Origin: Pedosphaera sp.
GTDB lineage: Bacteria; Verrucomicrobiota; Verrucomicrobiia; Limisphaerales; Pedosphaeraceae
DNA: 10,435 nucleotides
Assembly: GCA_028293465.1 (NCBI GenBank)
Contig: JAQGOT010000687.1
Span: 1-10,435 of the forward strand
Direction of reading: 5' to 3'
Shown here: positions 1 through 7,572 of the stretch, one piece after another
Layout: every line of letters starts with the position of its first letter
Numbering within the stretch: position 1 is the stretch's first letter
Made by a program: the position numbers and the translations under genes
The notes under the pieces: model-generated
Told to the model about the DNA's origin: nothing
Databases searched by the model: none
What the model saw: only the letters and a program-made list of their open reading frames with translations

Positions 1-1757
1 TTCTCCCCGCTGCGATTACCGCCAAAACATTGCGCGATATGGGGCTGCAGCCCGAGGATGTCATGAACCGGATCTTTGGCGGCATCGAACCCGCGAGCGC
101 CGCCGCGACTCATCCCAAGGGCAAACACGATTTGCAGAAACTCGACGACATGGTTAAGGCTGGATTGGAGCGGCTTTATGATTTCCAACACGGTGATGGT
201 GGTTGGGGTTGGTGGAAACAGGGTGACAGCGATCATTTCATGACCGCGTATGTTGTCTGGGGGCTCACACTGGCACGCGACGCAGGCATCACCATCAAAA
301 TGGATGCGCTGCAGCGCGGCGCTAGCTTCCTGGATAAGACCCTGGTCGAGGAGGAATTGAATTACGACGAGCAAGCCTGGATGTTGCACGCCCTGTCCGT
401 TTTTCATGCATCGTCCAAGCAAGGTCAGGTGGGCAAGTTCCAAACCAAGGCGTTTGCAAATCTCTGGGCCAATCGCGAAAAGCTGAACGCCTACACCCGC
501 GCGTTGCTGGCCTTGAGCGCGCACAACTACGGTTTCAACGACCAGGCGAAAACTCTCATTGCCAACCTGGAAAACGGCGTGAAGATCGACAACTCACCGG
601 ACAAATCCGTGCTCATCAGCGGCAGCTCACCCTCACCCTCGAATTCTCAACCCTCCACCGCATTGGGCACCGCCCACTGGGGCGAGGACGGCATTTACTG
701 GCGTTGGTCCGATGGTGGCGTGGAGTCCACCGCCTTTGCTCTGCGCGCATTGATGGCGATTGATCCGCAAAATAAATTGGTTGAACCGGTCACCAACTGG
801 CTGATCAAGAACCGTCGCGGTGCCCAATGGAGCAACACCCGCGACACCGCGATCACGGTGCTGGCCATGAATGATTACCTCCGCACCAGCGGCGAGTTGG
901 CGCCCGATCTCGAATACGAACTGCTCGTGAACGGGCAGTCCATCGCCAGCAAGAAAGTCTCCGGCGCGGAGGTGTTCAATGCGGCGAGCCAGTTCGCAGT
1001 CGATCCGAAGCTGATCCGCGACGGTGAAAATGATGTTCGTATCGTGCGCCGGGGCGGGAAAGGGTCGATCTATTTCGCGGCTGAGGCCAGATACTTCAGC
1101 CTGGAGGAGCCCATCACGCCCGCCGGTAATGAGATTTTTGTCCGCCGGCAATATTACAAACTCGTGGGCCGGCCAACTTTGCTCAAGGGTTACCTGTATG
1201 ATCGTCAACCCCTCAACGATGGTGAAACCGTGAAGAGCGGCGAGCGCGTGGAAACCGTGCTCACGATCGAGGCCAAGAATAACTACGAGTATCTGCTCTT
1301 TGAGGATCTCAAGCCGGCCGGCCTTGAAGCCGTGGAGGTTCGCAGCGGCGAGTCCCTTTACGCCAACGAGCTCAAGTCCGGCGCGGTGGAGCGAAAGTTC
1401 GGGCCGACCACCAACACCGTGACCGAACCCACGGCATCGCCAAAGAGCAACCTCCGCGGTGTGAAGCGCCGTATCCTGAGCGATTCCGCCAATTCCGGGC
1501 CGGTCTCACGCCCCGCTCCGGTCACCGATGAGGACCATACCGGCCGCACGCGCTGGGTTTACCAAGAATTGCGTGACCGCAAAGTGGCGCTGTTCATCGA
1601 CAAACTGCCCCAAGGCGTTTGGGAAATTAAATACGATCTTCGCGCTGAAGTGCCGGGCCAGTTTCACGCGTTGCCCGTCGTGGGCCATGCCATGTATGTG
1701 CCCGAAATCCGTTGCAACGGACAGGAAGTGCGAATCACTGTAGAGGACGCAAAGTAA
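1..1757 (+). CDS. Alpha-2-macroglobulin family protein, C-terminal part (5' end outside window)
   Basis: The reading frame is open from base 3 to the TAA at 1755-1757 and has no start in the window, so this is the last 584 residues or so of a larger protein. Bacterial alpha-2-macroglobulins are large periplasmic or envelope-anchored protease traps. The first visible residues (LPAAITAKTLRDMGL) match the stretch just after the CxEQ thioester motif, so that motif should lie a few residues upstream of the window. Next comes the helical thioester domain, with HGDGGWGWW near residues 63-71 and DSDHFMTAYVVWGL after it. The C-terminal part has FEDLKPAGLEAVEV and ends with a receptor-like domain (RDRKVALFIDKLPQGVWEIKYDLRAEVPGQFHALP, AMYVPEIR). 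Two Ser/Pro/Thr-rich inserts interrupt it, at about 607-660 and 1378-1548. It is followed 17 nt later by a small exported-protein gene. Family assignment is firm; the target protease is unknown. Confidence 0.88.
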   Translation, partial: LPAAITAKTLRDMGLQPEDVMNRIFGGIEPASAAATHPKGKHDLQKLDDMVKAGLERLYDFQHGDGGWGWWKQGDSDHFMTAYVVWGLTLARDAGITIKMDALQRGASFLDKTLVEEELNYDEQAWMLHALSVFHASSKQGQVGKFQTKAFANLWANREKLNAYTRALLALSAHNYGFNDQAKTLIANLENGVKIDNSPDKSVLISGSSPSPSNSQPSTALGTAHWGEDGIYWRWSDGGVESTAFALRALMAIDPQNKLVEPVTNWLIKNRRGAQWSNTRDTAITVLAMNDYLRTSGELAPDLEYELLVNGQSIASKKVSGAEVFNAASQFAVDPKLIRDGENDVRIVRRGGKGSIYFAAEARYFSLEEPITPAGNEIFVRRQYYKLVGRPTLLKGYLYDRQPLNDGETVKSGERVETVLTIEAKNNYEYLLFEDLKPAGLEAVEVRSGESLYANELKSGAVERKFGPTTNTVTEPTASPKSNLRGVKRRILSDSANSGPVSRPAPVTDEDHTGRTRWVYQELRDRKVALFIDKLPQGVWEIKYDLRAEVPGQFHALPVVGHAMYVPEIRCNGQEVRITVEDAK

Positions 1758-1774
1758 ATTCCGAAAAGTATAAT

Positions 1775-2161
1775 ATGAAAACCATCCCTCGTTTGATCTG
1801 CGTTGTGGGCATCGGGTGCGTGATCGTTGCCGCTCTGGCTGCCGACCGAAAGCACTCAGCTCGAGCGAATCCCAAAGCAGAAGTCGGGGCGCTTACCGAA
1901 CAGATCCGATCCCTGCAAACCCGGGTACAGGCTTTGGAGCAAAGACTGCAAAAGTTCGAAAGAGCAGAGATCATGCCCGCGATGGGCGCCTTGATTCAGA
2001 GTCCTAACGGCATCATTTCGGTCCCGAATGCCGTGGCCGATCCCGGCCACCCGCCCAAAATCTGGGGCGAGGGCGAATGCAATGGCTGGAAGTATCAGCT
2101 CATTCCGCTCCGTGGTTCTGATTCCGACACTTGGGCGAAGGCCGACCCGATCGCGCGTTGA
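1775..2161 (+). CDS. Small exported coiled-coil protein of unknown function
   Basis: A 128-residue protein that I cannot assign to a named family. The ATG at 1775 is chosen because it gives a clean signal sequence: MKTIPR, a hydrophobic core up to about residue 22 (LICVVGIGCVIVAALA), then a likely cleavage site near ALAA-DR. An upstream in-frame start at 1712 would lie inside the macroglobulin gene and bury the signal. Residues 36-64 (EVGALTEQIRSLQTRVQALEQRLQKFER) have heptad spacing and probably form a short coiled coil, hence an oligomer or partner-binding stalk. The rest contains a Pro/Gly-rich stretch and the sequence GECNGWKYQLIPL near residues 100-112. It starts 17 nt after the macroglobulin stop and has no visible ribosome binding site. 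An envelope role beside the macroglobulin is inferred from position only. Confidence 0.7.
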   Translation: MKTIPRLICVVGIGCVIVAALAADRKHSARANPKAEVGALTEQIRSLQTRVQALEQRLQKFERAEIMPAMGALIQSPNGIISVPNAVADPGHPPKIWGEGECNGWKYQLIPLRGSDSDTWAKADPIAR

Positions 2162-2199
2162 CAAGCGCCCCAGGGTTCTCACGTTGAAAATATCCGGAC

Positions 2200-2946
2200 A
2201 TGGTGGGCTCTAAAGAAAACCCAGCGGATTGGTTGGCCGGTTTTCAGAAAAATGGCTTCGCCATTTTATCTGACGCACTTCCTTCACGCATGGTCTCAGA
2301 GTTAATTGACGCGATTGAACGCGCGCCAACCGGAGTGTCATCCCTGCGGCAACGGGGGCAAGATGTCTACGCCATGCGAAATCTCATCGAGAGCGTGCCG
2401 GCGGTCCAGACGCTGGCCGACTCGGCTCCCATGCGGGCGTTGGTAAAACTCATCTTGGGCTCCGGCGCTTTTGCCGTGCGCGGGTTGCTGTTCGACAAAA
2501 CCCCCGAAGCGAATTGGAAGGTGCCGTGGCATCAGGACCTGACCATCGCCGTCCGTCACCGGGTCGACGTTTCAGGTTTTGGCCCTTGGTCAATCAAAGC
2601 TGGGGTGCAGCATGTCCAACCGCCCGTGACGGTGCTGGAGCAGATGTTAACAGTGCGATTGCACCTCGACGACTGCCCGGAGGAAAACGGCCCGTTGCAG
2701 GTTCTGCCCGGCTCGCACACCAATGGCCGGCTGACTGCGGCGGACATCCGAGCCTTGCGCGCCAGCACTCCTGCGGTTTCCTGCGCCATGGCCTGTGCGG
2801 GGGTGATTCTGATGCGTCCTTTGCTGCTGCACGCTTCCTCGCCCTCACAACGCCCCGGCCACCGACGCGTGATTCATTTGGAGTTTGCCGCAAACCCCTT
2901 GCCGGGCGGTTTGGTATGGCTGGCCGAGCACGACCAACCAGTGTAA
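2200..2946 (+). CDS. Phytanoyl-CoA dioxygenase (PhyH) family protein
   Basis: A 248-residue protein with the layout of PhyH-type non-haem Fe(II)/2-oxoglutarate dioxygenases. The iron ligands appear as H111-x-D113 (PWHQDLT) and distal H211 (LLLHASSPSQ). R222 or R223 (GHRRVIHLEF) is the likely 2-oxoglutarate carboxylate anchor. The family signature DDCPEENGPLQVLPGSH lies at 157-173. Near the N-terminus NGFAILSDALP (18-28) is the usual entry to the fold. No signal peptide is seen, so it is probably cytoplasmic. Length is normal or slightly short for the family. The start at 2200 (MVGSKENPADWLAGFQKNGF) places the opening helix correctly, though no Shine-Dalgarno sequence precedes it. The substrate cannot be told: this family hydroxylates lipids, amino acids and small metabolites. 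It sits 38 nt after the small exported protein and 42 nt before the TonB-like gene. Confidence 0.87.
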   Translation: MVGSKENPADWLAGFQKNGFAILSDALPSRMVSELIDAIERAPTGVSSLRQRGQDVYAMRNLIESVPAVQTLADSAPMRALVKLILGSGAFAVRGLLFDKTPEANWKVPWHQDLTIAVRHRVDVSGFGPWSIKAGVQHVQPPVTVLEQMLTVRLHLDDCPEENGPLQVLPGSHTNGRLTAADIRALRASTPAVSCAMACAGVILMRPLLLHASSPSQRPGHRRVIHLEFAANPLPGGLVWLAEHDQPV

Positions 2947-2988
2947 ACAAGTTGCCCCGGTTCCTTTCCTGCTGCATGCTTGCGGGGT

Positions 2989-4014
2989 ATGTCCGCCACC
3001 GGATCGCCACGTGATGCGTCGCGCCCGACCTTGCAACCGCTGGTCTGGGCCCTCGCCATTTCGCTGGGGATTCACCTGCTCTTTTACGGCGGTTTTGAGT
3101 TGGGACAACGGCTCCATTGGTGGCAGAACGAACGGATGCCTGATTGGTTGAAAAAGGTCTCAAGAACACTGGCAGAGGCTAAAAAGTCTCCAAAACCCGC
3201 TCCCGTCGTTCCACAGGAGGAACCGCTTCTCTTCGTGGATGTGGATCCCAACGTGGCGACGCCGGATGCGCCCAAGGACGCAAAGTATTACTCCTCCCGC
3301 AATTCCAAGGCGGCGAATCCCGATGCGAAGATCGAAACTGATACGCCCAATATCACGGGCACGCAAACTCACGTCCCTAAAACTGACAATGCGCCGCTCA
3401 CCAAGGCTCTTCCGTTTCAACCCTCTGCGCCAAAACCCGTGAGCAAGGAAGAGGACACCGCCGAATCCAAGCCCAAAGGCGGACCCAAAGTCGGCGATCT
3501 GGCCATGGCAAAGCCGGACCCCAAGCCAGACCTCAAGCCGGATGATGGTCAGGTGGATGGAAAAAACGGCGACGCGACCTCCGAAACCCACAAACGGCCA
3601 CGCACACTGGCCGAGGCGCACAAGGACCAAGCTCCGATTCCCGGCGAAATGATGAAGCAGATCGGGGGGGTAAAGCCCCACTTATCAGCCCCGTCGCTGG
3701 ACACCAAAGGGACGCCCTTTGGCGAGTACGACGCGGCCATCGTCGCGGCCATCCGGATGCGCTGGTTTGATTTGCTGGAGAACCAGGCTTCAGCGCGGCA
3801 ACGAACCGGCAAGGTGGTTTTGGAATTTCGCTTGAATTATGATGGGCGCATCACTGATATGAAGGTGATTGAGAATGACGTGGACGACGTGCTGGCCATT
3901 CTTTGCCGGCGGGCCATCACCGACCCCGCGCCTTATCAGCCCTGGCCGGCCGACCTGCGGCGGTTGATGGGTGCGGATTATCGGGACGTGCGGTTCACTT
4001 TTTTTTATGATTAG
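2989..4014 (+). CDS. TonB-family energy transducer protein
   Basis: A 341-residue protein with TonB/TolA architecture. A short N-terminus is followed by one membrane span (about 17-36, LVWALAISLGIHLLFYGGF). The span carries S25-x3-H29, the SxxxH motif of TonB transmembrane helices. A long hydrophilic Pro/Lys/Asp-rich segment (about 60-240, with PKPDLKPDD near 178-186) would cross the periplasm. The C-terminal domain (about 245-341) has a TonB-like pattern: YDAAIVAAIRMRW, then GKVVLEFRLNYDGRITDMKVIEND, then PYQPWPADLR and a final beta strand VRFTFFYD. The ATG at 2989 is preferred over the TTG at 2980; GGGG at 2984-2987 is too close to be a good Shine-Dalgarno. ExbB and ExbD follow, so this is the probable force-transmitting partner. 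It is divergent enough that a TolA-like role is possible. The C-terminus is encoded across a run of eight Ts. Confidence 0.82.
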   Translation: MSATGSPRDASRPTLQPLVWALAISLGIHLLFYGGFELGQRLHWWQNERMPDWLKKVSRTLAEAKKSPKPAPVVPQEEPLLFVDVDPNVATPDAPKDAKYYSSRNSKAANPDAKIETDTPNITGTQTHVPKTDNAPLTKALPFQPSAPKPVSKEEDTAESKPKGGPKVGDLAMAKPDPKPDLKPDDGQVDGKNGDATSETHKRPRTLAEAHKDQAPIPGEMMKQIGGVKPHLSAPSLDTKGTPFGEYDAAIVAAIRMRWFDLLENQASARQRTGKVVLEFRLNYDGRITDMKVIENDVDDVLAILCRRAITDPAPYQPWPADLRRLMGADYRDVRFTFFYD

Positions 4015-4075
4015 GCAAACCTTGCATTGGTTGAGTAATGAGCGACGGAATCAGTCCAGAAAATAGAGTGTCATA

Positions 4076-4672
4076 ATGGAAAACTTTTTTTTAATCATCA
4101 TGCTGCTGACCTCGATTGTCGGCCTGACCTTCATCGTGGAACGCGGCTTGGCGCTGCGCTGGAGCAAGGTTCTCCCTCCCGGCGTGGGGAACGCCGCCGA
4201 GGCGTGCCGAACCGCCACGGACCGGCCCGTGTTGCGCCGTGTTTGTGAGCAAAGCGCCTCGCCCTTGGGCCGATTGCTCTTGACCGCTGAGCAGCATCTG
4301 GACATGCCCAGGGAAGAGAACGAAAATGCGATCCAGAGCCGCGCCCGCCAGGAGATCGTCCGATTGGAACGCGGGTTGGTGGTGTTGGAAATCGTCGTCG
4401 GGATCGCCCCGCTGCTCGGCTTGGTGGGAACAATTTACGGCATGATGTCGCTCTTCGGCGGCCTTGGCCAATCCGGCATGGGTGACAACACCGTTCTGGC
4501 CCATGGCATTTCGCTCATTCTGCGGTTCACGATGATGGGGTTGCTGATCGCCATCCCCTCGTTGATTGCCTGGAGCTATTACAGCAAGAAGGTGGAGATG
4601 CTCGCCGTGGAGATGGAAGGTGTTTGCGAGGAGTTCATCCGCCGGCAATATCGCGCGCAGGCGAAGAAATAA
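4076..4672 (+). CDS. exbB: ExbB/TolQ/MotA-family proton channel subunit
   Basis: A 198-residue inner-membrane protein that with ExbD uses the proton gradient to drive TonB-type transducers. Three hydrophobic segments fit the family: about 4-21, 103-126 and 144-166, with the large cytoplasmic loop between the first two. Family signatures are VERGLAL (21-27), RARQEIVRLERGL (89-101) and APLLGLVGTIYGMMSLF (111-127). T119 and T152 match the conserved polar threonines of TM2 and TM3 (E. coli ExbB T148 and T181). Unusually, the position of the conserved TM3 glutamate (E. coli E176) is L147, and R150 follows in the same helix (GISLILRFT). It starts 61 nt after the TonB-like gene. An AGAG about 8 nt before the ATG is at best a weak ribosome site. 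The 3-nt gap to exbD argues for co-translation. A TolQ-type role is the main alternative. Confidence 0.88.
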   Translation: MENFFLIIMLLTSIVGLTFIVERGLALRWSKVLPPGVGNAAEACRTATDRPVLRRVCEQSASPLGRLLLTAEQHLDMPREENENAIQSRARQEIVRLERGLVVLEIVVGIAPLLGLVGTIYGMMSLFGGLGQSGMGDNTVLAHGISLILRFTMMGLLIAIPSLIAWSYYSKKVEMLAVEMEGVCEEFIRRQYRAQAKK

Positions 4673-4675
4673 GCC

Positions 4676-5104
4676 ATGCGATTTTATCTTCGCAAAAAAC
4701 GGCAGCCGCCCGCAGTCATCATTGTGGCGTTGATCGATGTGCTGATCGTGGTGCTGATCTTTCTCATGGTTACCACCACCTTCAAAAAGGCGCAGCCGGC
4801 CTTGAAGCTGGCGTTGCCGGAATCGAGCCAGGCCACCAAATCCGGCGTCAGCGAAAACCCGCCGCTCGTGGTGATCATCGAAGAGGACGGCAATTTACGC
4901 TTGGGCCCGGAAGCCAAGCCGGTCACGGTGGACCGCTTGAAGAGCGAACTGCTGGCCGAGATCGGCAAGAATCCGCAACTCAAGCTGACGCTGAACGCCG
5001 ACAAGAAGGCGCCCTTCGGCCAGATCGTTAAAGTGATGGATGCCGCCAAGGAGGCGAAGATCAAAACCATCAGCGCTTTCACCAAGCAATCCGGCCAACC
5101 CTGA
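4676..5104 (+). CDS. exbD: ExbD/TolR-family biopolymer transport protein
   Basis: A 142-residue single-span protein and partner of the preceding ExbB-like subunit. The short basic N-terminus (MRFYLRKKRQ) should be cytoplasmic. It is followed by a membrane helix at about 13-34 (AVIIVALIDVLIVVLIFLMVTT). D21 in this helix occupies the place of the essential proton-carrying aspartate (E. coli ExbD D25). The rest is periplasmic and matches the ExbD/TolR domain: a Leu-Pro segment (LKLALPESS), then VVIIEEDGNLRLG, a Leu-rich helix, LKLTLNADKKAPFGQIVKVMDAAKEAKIKTIS, and a short tail. Length is normal. The ATG is 3 nt after the exbB stop, so translation is probably coupled; GAAGAAA is the only weak ribosome-site candidate. 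Only one ExbD is visible, whereas some related clusters carry two. Confidence 0.9.
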   Translation: MRFYLRKKRQPPAVIIVALIDVLIVVLIFLMVTTTFKKAQPALKLALPESSQATKSGVSENPPLVVIIEEDGNLRLGPEAKPVTVDRLKSELLAEIGKNPQLKLTLNADKKAPFGQIVKVMDAAKEAKIKTISAFTKQSGQP

Positions 5105-5135
5105 TTTCCTCCGGCTCCGCTCAGAGTGTTTCTGC

Positions 5136-7487
5136 TTAGCGAATCTCGCTGCCAAAGACCGTCCCTGGCATCCTCTTCGCTGAAAAGGCCAACCCCACGA
5201 GACACGCCGCCAGGCTGAGCAGTGAAATGACCGTGCCAAGCCAAAAAGCGCGATCCTCATAAACCAACTTGACCTGATGTCGCCCGGCAGGAACCTCCAA
5301 AGCTTGGAAAGCATGATTGGCCCGCCACAAAGGGACCGTCCGCCCATCCACATAAGCATGCCAGGTATGATAAAATGATTGGGCCACCGTCACCATGGCG
5401 GCGGCTTCCGCATCCACCTCGAACTCCAGTCGCTGCGCGGTTGAACGGCCGGGAAACACCTTCGCCTGCACCTGATTGGTTGCGAGTATCTGTGCCTTTG
5501 TTACTGATGGCAGATATACTGTTTGCCGTGGATCGAACTCCGGCTTGATCAGGCCCGCCGCAGCCTCCGCGCCGTCCGCAAAAAGCGGCTTCTGCCCCGC
5601 GCTGATCAGCGGCGCGAACGAAGCGCGATTTGTCCACTCCAACCCGCTCCCGCCTGCGGCCACCGGGGCGCTGATATACGCAATGCCGAGAAAATCCTTC
5701 AACCCTTTCAACTCTTCACCCTTTGCGTCGTAAGCCATCAACAGTGAGAGAATCTCGTTCGGTTCCCTCAGGAAGAGTGAAAAAAATCCATCCGTCTTCG
5801 GAATCCCGTCCAGCAGATTGCAATCATCATAAAGTGACAGCCGGCGGCAAAGATAATCGGCCGCCGGTTCCTTCAGGTTCGTAAACCGCACCTTCTCCAT
5901 GGCTGCCAGCGTCGGCATGAAACGCGGTTCACCGAACTCCGCCTTGGTTGCCAAGTTCAATTGACCGCGCATCAGTCCCGGTTCATAAACCGAGCGTTCC
6001 ACCGTCGGGTTGATTTTTGGCGTGTGTGTATAAACGTCCACCCAGAGGATCACGAGCAGGCCGACGCCGCACAAAATCTGCCGTTTCGATTCTCTCGCCC
6101 GCTGAAGCGCGATGAGGGTGCCCACGCTCAAAATGAGAAACCCCACCCGACCCGCGCCGTTATGCCAAAGTACCAGCCAACTCTCCCAATCCTTGGGATA
6201 CCTCCCGGCCACTGCGACAATCGCCGCAATCAGGCCGAGCAAAACCCCAGTCACCATCACCAGCACTCGATTGGTCCGAACCAACGTGTCCTTGTCTGCG
6301 GGAAAGGAGAGCTGCCAACTCACGGCGTAAGCCGCCAGCATTGGCAGTGCGAACAGCGCCAAAATCACGAACTTGATCGGATACCGCATGAAACCCAGTT
6401 GTGGGAAAACCGTTTTGACGCCGGTGTAGAAATACCCCTGCGTGCCCAACGCCATCAGGATGCTGAAAATCACCGCCGCCGACAGCAACCAGACGCGTCG
6501 CTCACGAACCCGCCCCGCGGCCAACAACGCCAAGGCCACAATCCCCACGCCGACGTAATACGAAGGCGTCCAATACTGTTCGTTTTGCGGGAACACTCCG
6601 TGCCCGGATTCGAAGCAGCGGAACAGCGGCACGAGAAAATTCGCGGGCCCGGAAAGCGGCATCGCCCAGCCCAGGTCACTGAACTTCGCGTCGCGGTTGG
6701 AGTGCTGGAGCAAATCCAGGAACGGCAGCAACTGTGCCGCCGCGAGTCCCGCCGCCAGCAGGCCCACCACCAACACCCGCCCCAGCAGCCTCCCCCGCGG
6801 CTCTTCCCCTCGCCAAAAATCCAGCAGCCATAAACCTCCCACCACACACCACGTCAAAAAAATAATTTCCGGCGACCCCGTCAATAATTGCACCCCACCC
6901 GCCAGCGCCGCCAGAGCGATGGGCCTGCCTCCGCCCTTCCGCCAGGCCGATTCCACCGCCAACACCACCCACGGCATCCAAGCCCAGGCCGCGAGATTGC
7001 TGACCCAGACCAACATGTGCCAGCTCAGCCCGTTGAACGCAAAAGCCACCCCGGCCACGGCCGCCGCCAATTGGTTGCCCGTCCAATGGCGCGCCAGGAA
7101 ATACATCCCCATCCCCGCCAGAATTAAATGTCCCAAACCAAAAACCCCCAGCGACCACGAGAGCGGGAAAACCAGATAGAACAATGAAAGCGGGTAGAGA
7201 ACCGACGTGTTCCACTGCGCCAGAAATGGAATACCGCAATTATTGAGCGGATTCCACAACGGCACTTCACCCCGCCAAAAACACTCCCTTTGATAATGCG
7301 CCACCGGATAGGTGTACACGCCAAAATCCCGATAGAAAAAAGTTTGCTGTCCGGTGAGCACCTCCAGGAAAGTGAGCGCAATCAACAACCCCAGCAGCCC
7401 GGCGAACCGCCCCGGCGTGAACCATGCCCCGACACCCGGCGTGGCCGGCGTGGAGACAGCCGCGGCGTCGGTCTCGCTCGAAATCAT
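5136..7487 (-). CDS. YfhO-like polytopic membrane protein (GT-C-like fold)
   Basis: A 783-residue inner-membrane protein with about a dozen hydrophobic segments spread through residues 28-480, and a last one near the C-terminus (TVISLLSLAACLVGLAF). The first extracytoplasmic loop has the pattern of YfhO-type proteins: FYRDFGVYTYP (D54), then GEVPLWNPLNNCGIPFLAQWN at 73-93. The acidic residue in this loop is where GT-C glycosyltransferases hold their catalytic Asp. The C-terminal globular part has the typical SFYHTWHAYVDGRTVPLWRANHAFQALEVPAGRHQVKLVYEDRAF. Known members in Firmicutes take part in glycosylating envelope polymers using lipid-linked sugars; the substrate here is unknown. The ATG at 7487 gives a short cytoplasmic N-terminus; ribosome-site evidence is weak (GGTGA directly abuts the start). 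It lies 85 nt downstream of asd on the same strand and converges with exbD across 31 nt. Confidence 0.83.
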   Translation of the reverse strand: MISSETDAAAVSTPATPGVGAWFTPGRFAGLLGLLIALTFLEVLTGQQTFFYRDFGVYTYPVAHYQRECFWRGEVPLWNPLNNCGIPFLAQWNTSVLYPLSLFYLVFPLSWSLGVFGLGHLILAGMGMYFLARHWTGNQLAAAVAGVAFAFNGLSWHMLVWVSNLAAWAWMPWVVLAVESAWRKGGGRPIALAALAGGVQLLTGSPEIIFLTWCVVGGLWLLDFWRGEEPRGRLLGRVLVVGLLAAGLAAAQLLPFLDLLQHSNRDAKFSDLGWAMPLSGPANFLVPLFRCFESGHGVFPQNEQYWTPSYYVGVGIVALALLAAGRVRERRVWLLSAAVIFSILMALGTQGYFYTGVKTVFPQLGFMRYPIKFVILALFALPMLAAYAVSWQLSFPADKDTLVRTNRVLVMVTGVLLGLIAAIVAVAGRYPKDWESWLVLWHNGAGRVGFLILSVGTLIALQRARESKRQILCGVGLLVILWVDVYTHTPKINPTVERSVYEPGLMRGQLNLATKAEFGEPRFMPTLAAMEKVRFTNLKEPAADYLCRRLSLYDDCNLLDGIPKTDGFFSLFLREPNEILSLLMAYDAKGEELKGLKDFLGIAYISAPVAAGGSGLEWTNRASFAPLISAGQKPLFADGAEAAAGLIKPEFDPRQTVYLPSVTKAQILATNQVQAKVFPGRSTAQRLEFEVDAEAAAMVTVAQSFYHTWHAYVDGRTVPLWRANHAFQALEVPAGRHQVKLVYEDRAFWLGTVISLLSLAACLVGLAFSAKRMPGTVFGSEIR

Positions 7488-7572
7488 TCACCGTGAATTT
7501 GCCAGACCTGAACCCGAACCCAAGGAAAAAAGCGCCTGTTGCAATCTTCCTCCCCGTCCCACGACGAGAACC

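Noticed and set aside
1769..1774. TATAAT directly before the ATG at 1775
   Set aside because: A -10 box here would start transcription inside the coding sequence, and no -35 partner is evident; probably chance in a short AT-rich gap.
5105..5135. Bidirectional terminator between convergent exbD and the YfhO-like gene
   Set aside because: Only a 4-bp CAGA/TCTG stem is visible, without a T run on either strand; not enough to call.
5961..6833. 290-codon frame on the plus strand
   Set aside because: It is antisense to the YfhO-like gene; its His/Arg/Gln-rich, non-family sequence is typical of a shadow frame in GC-rich coding DNA.
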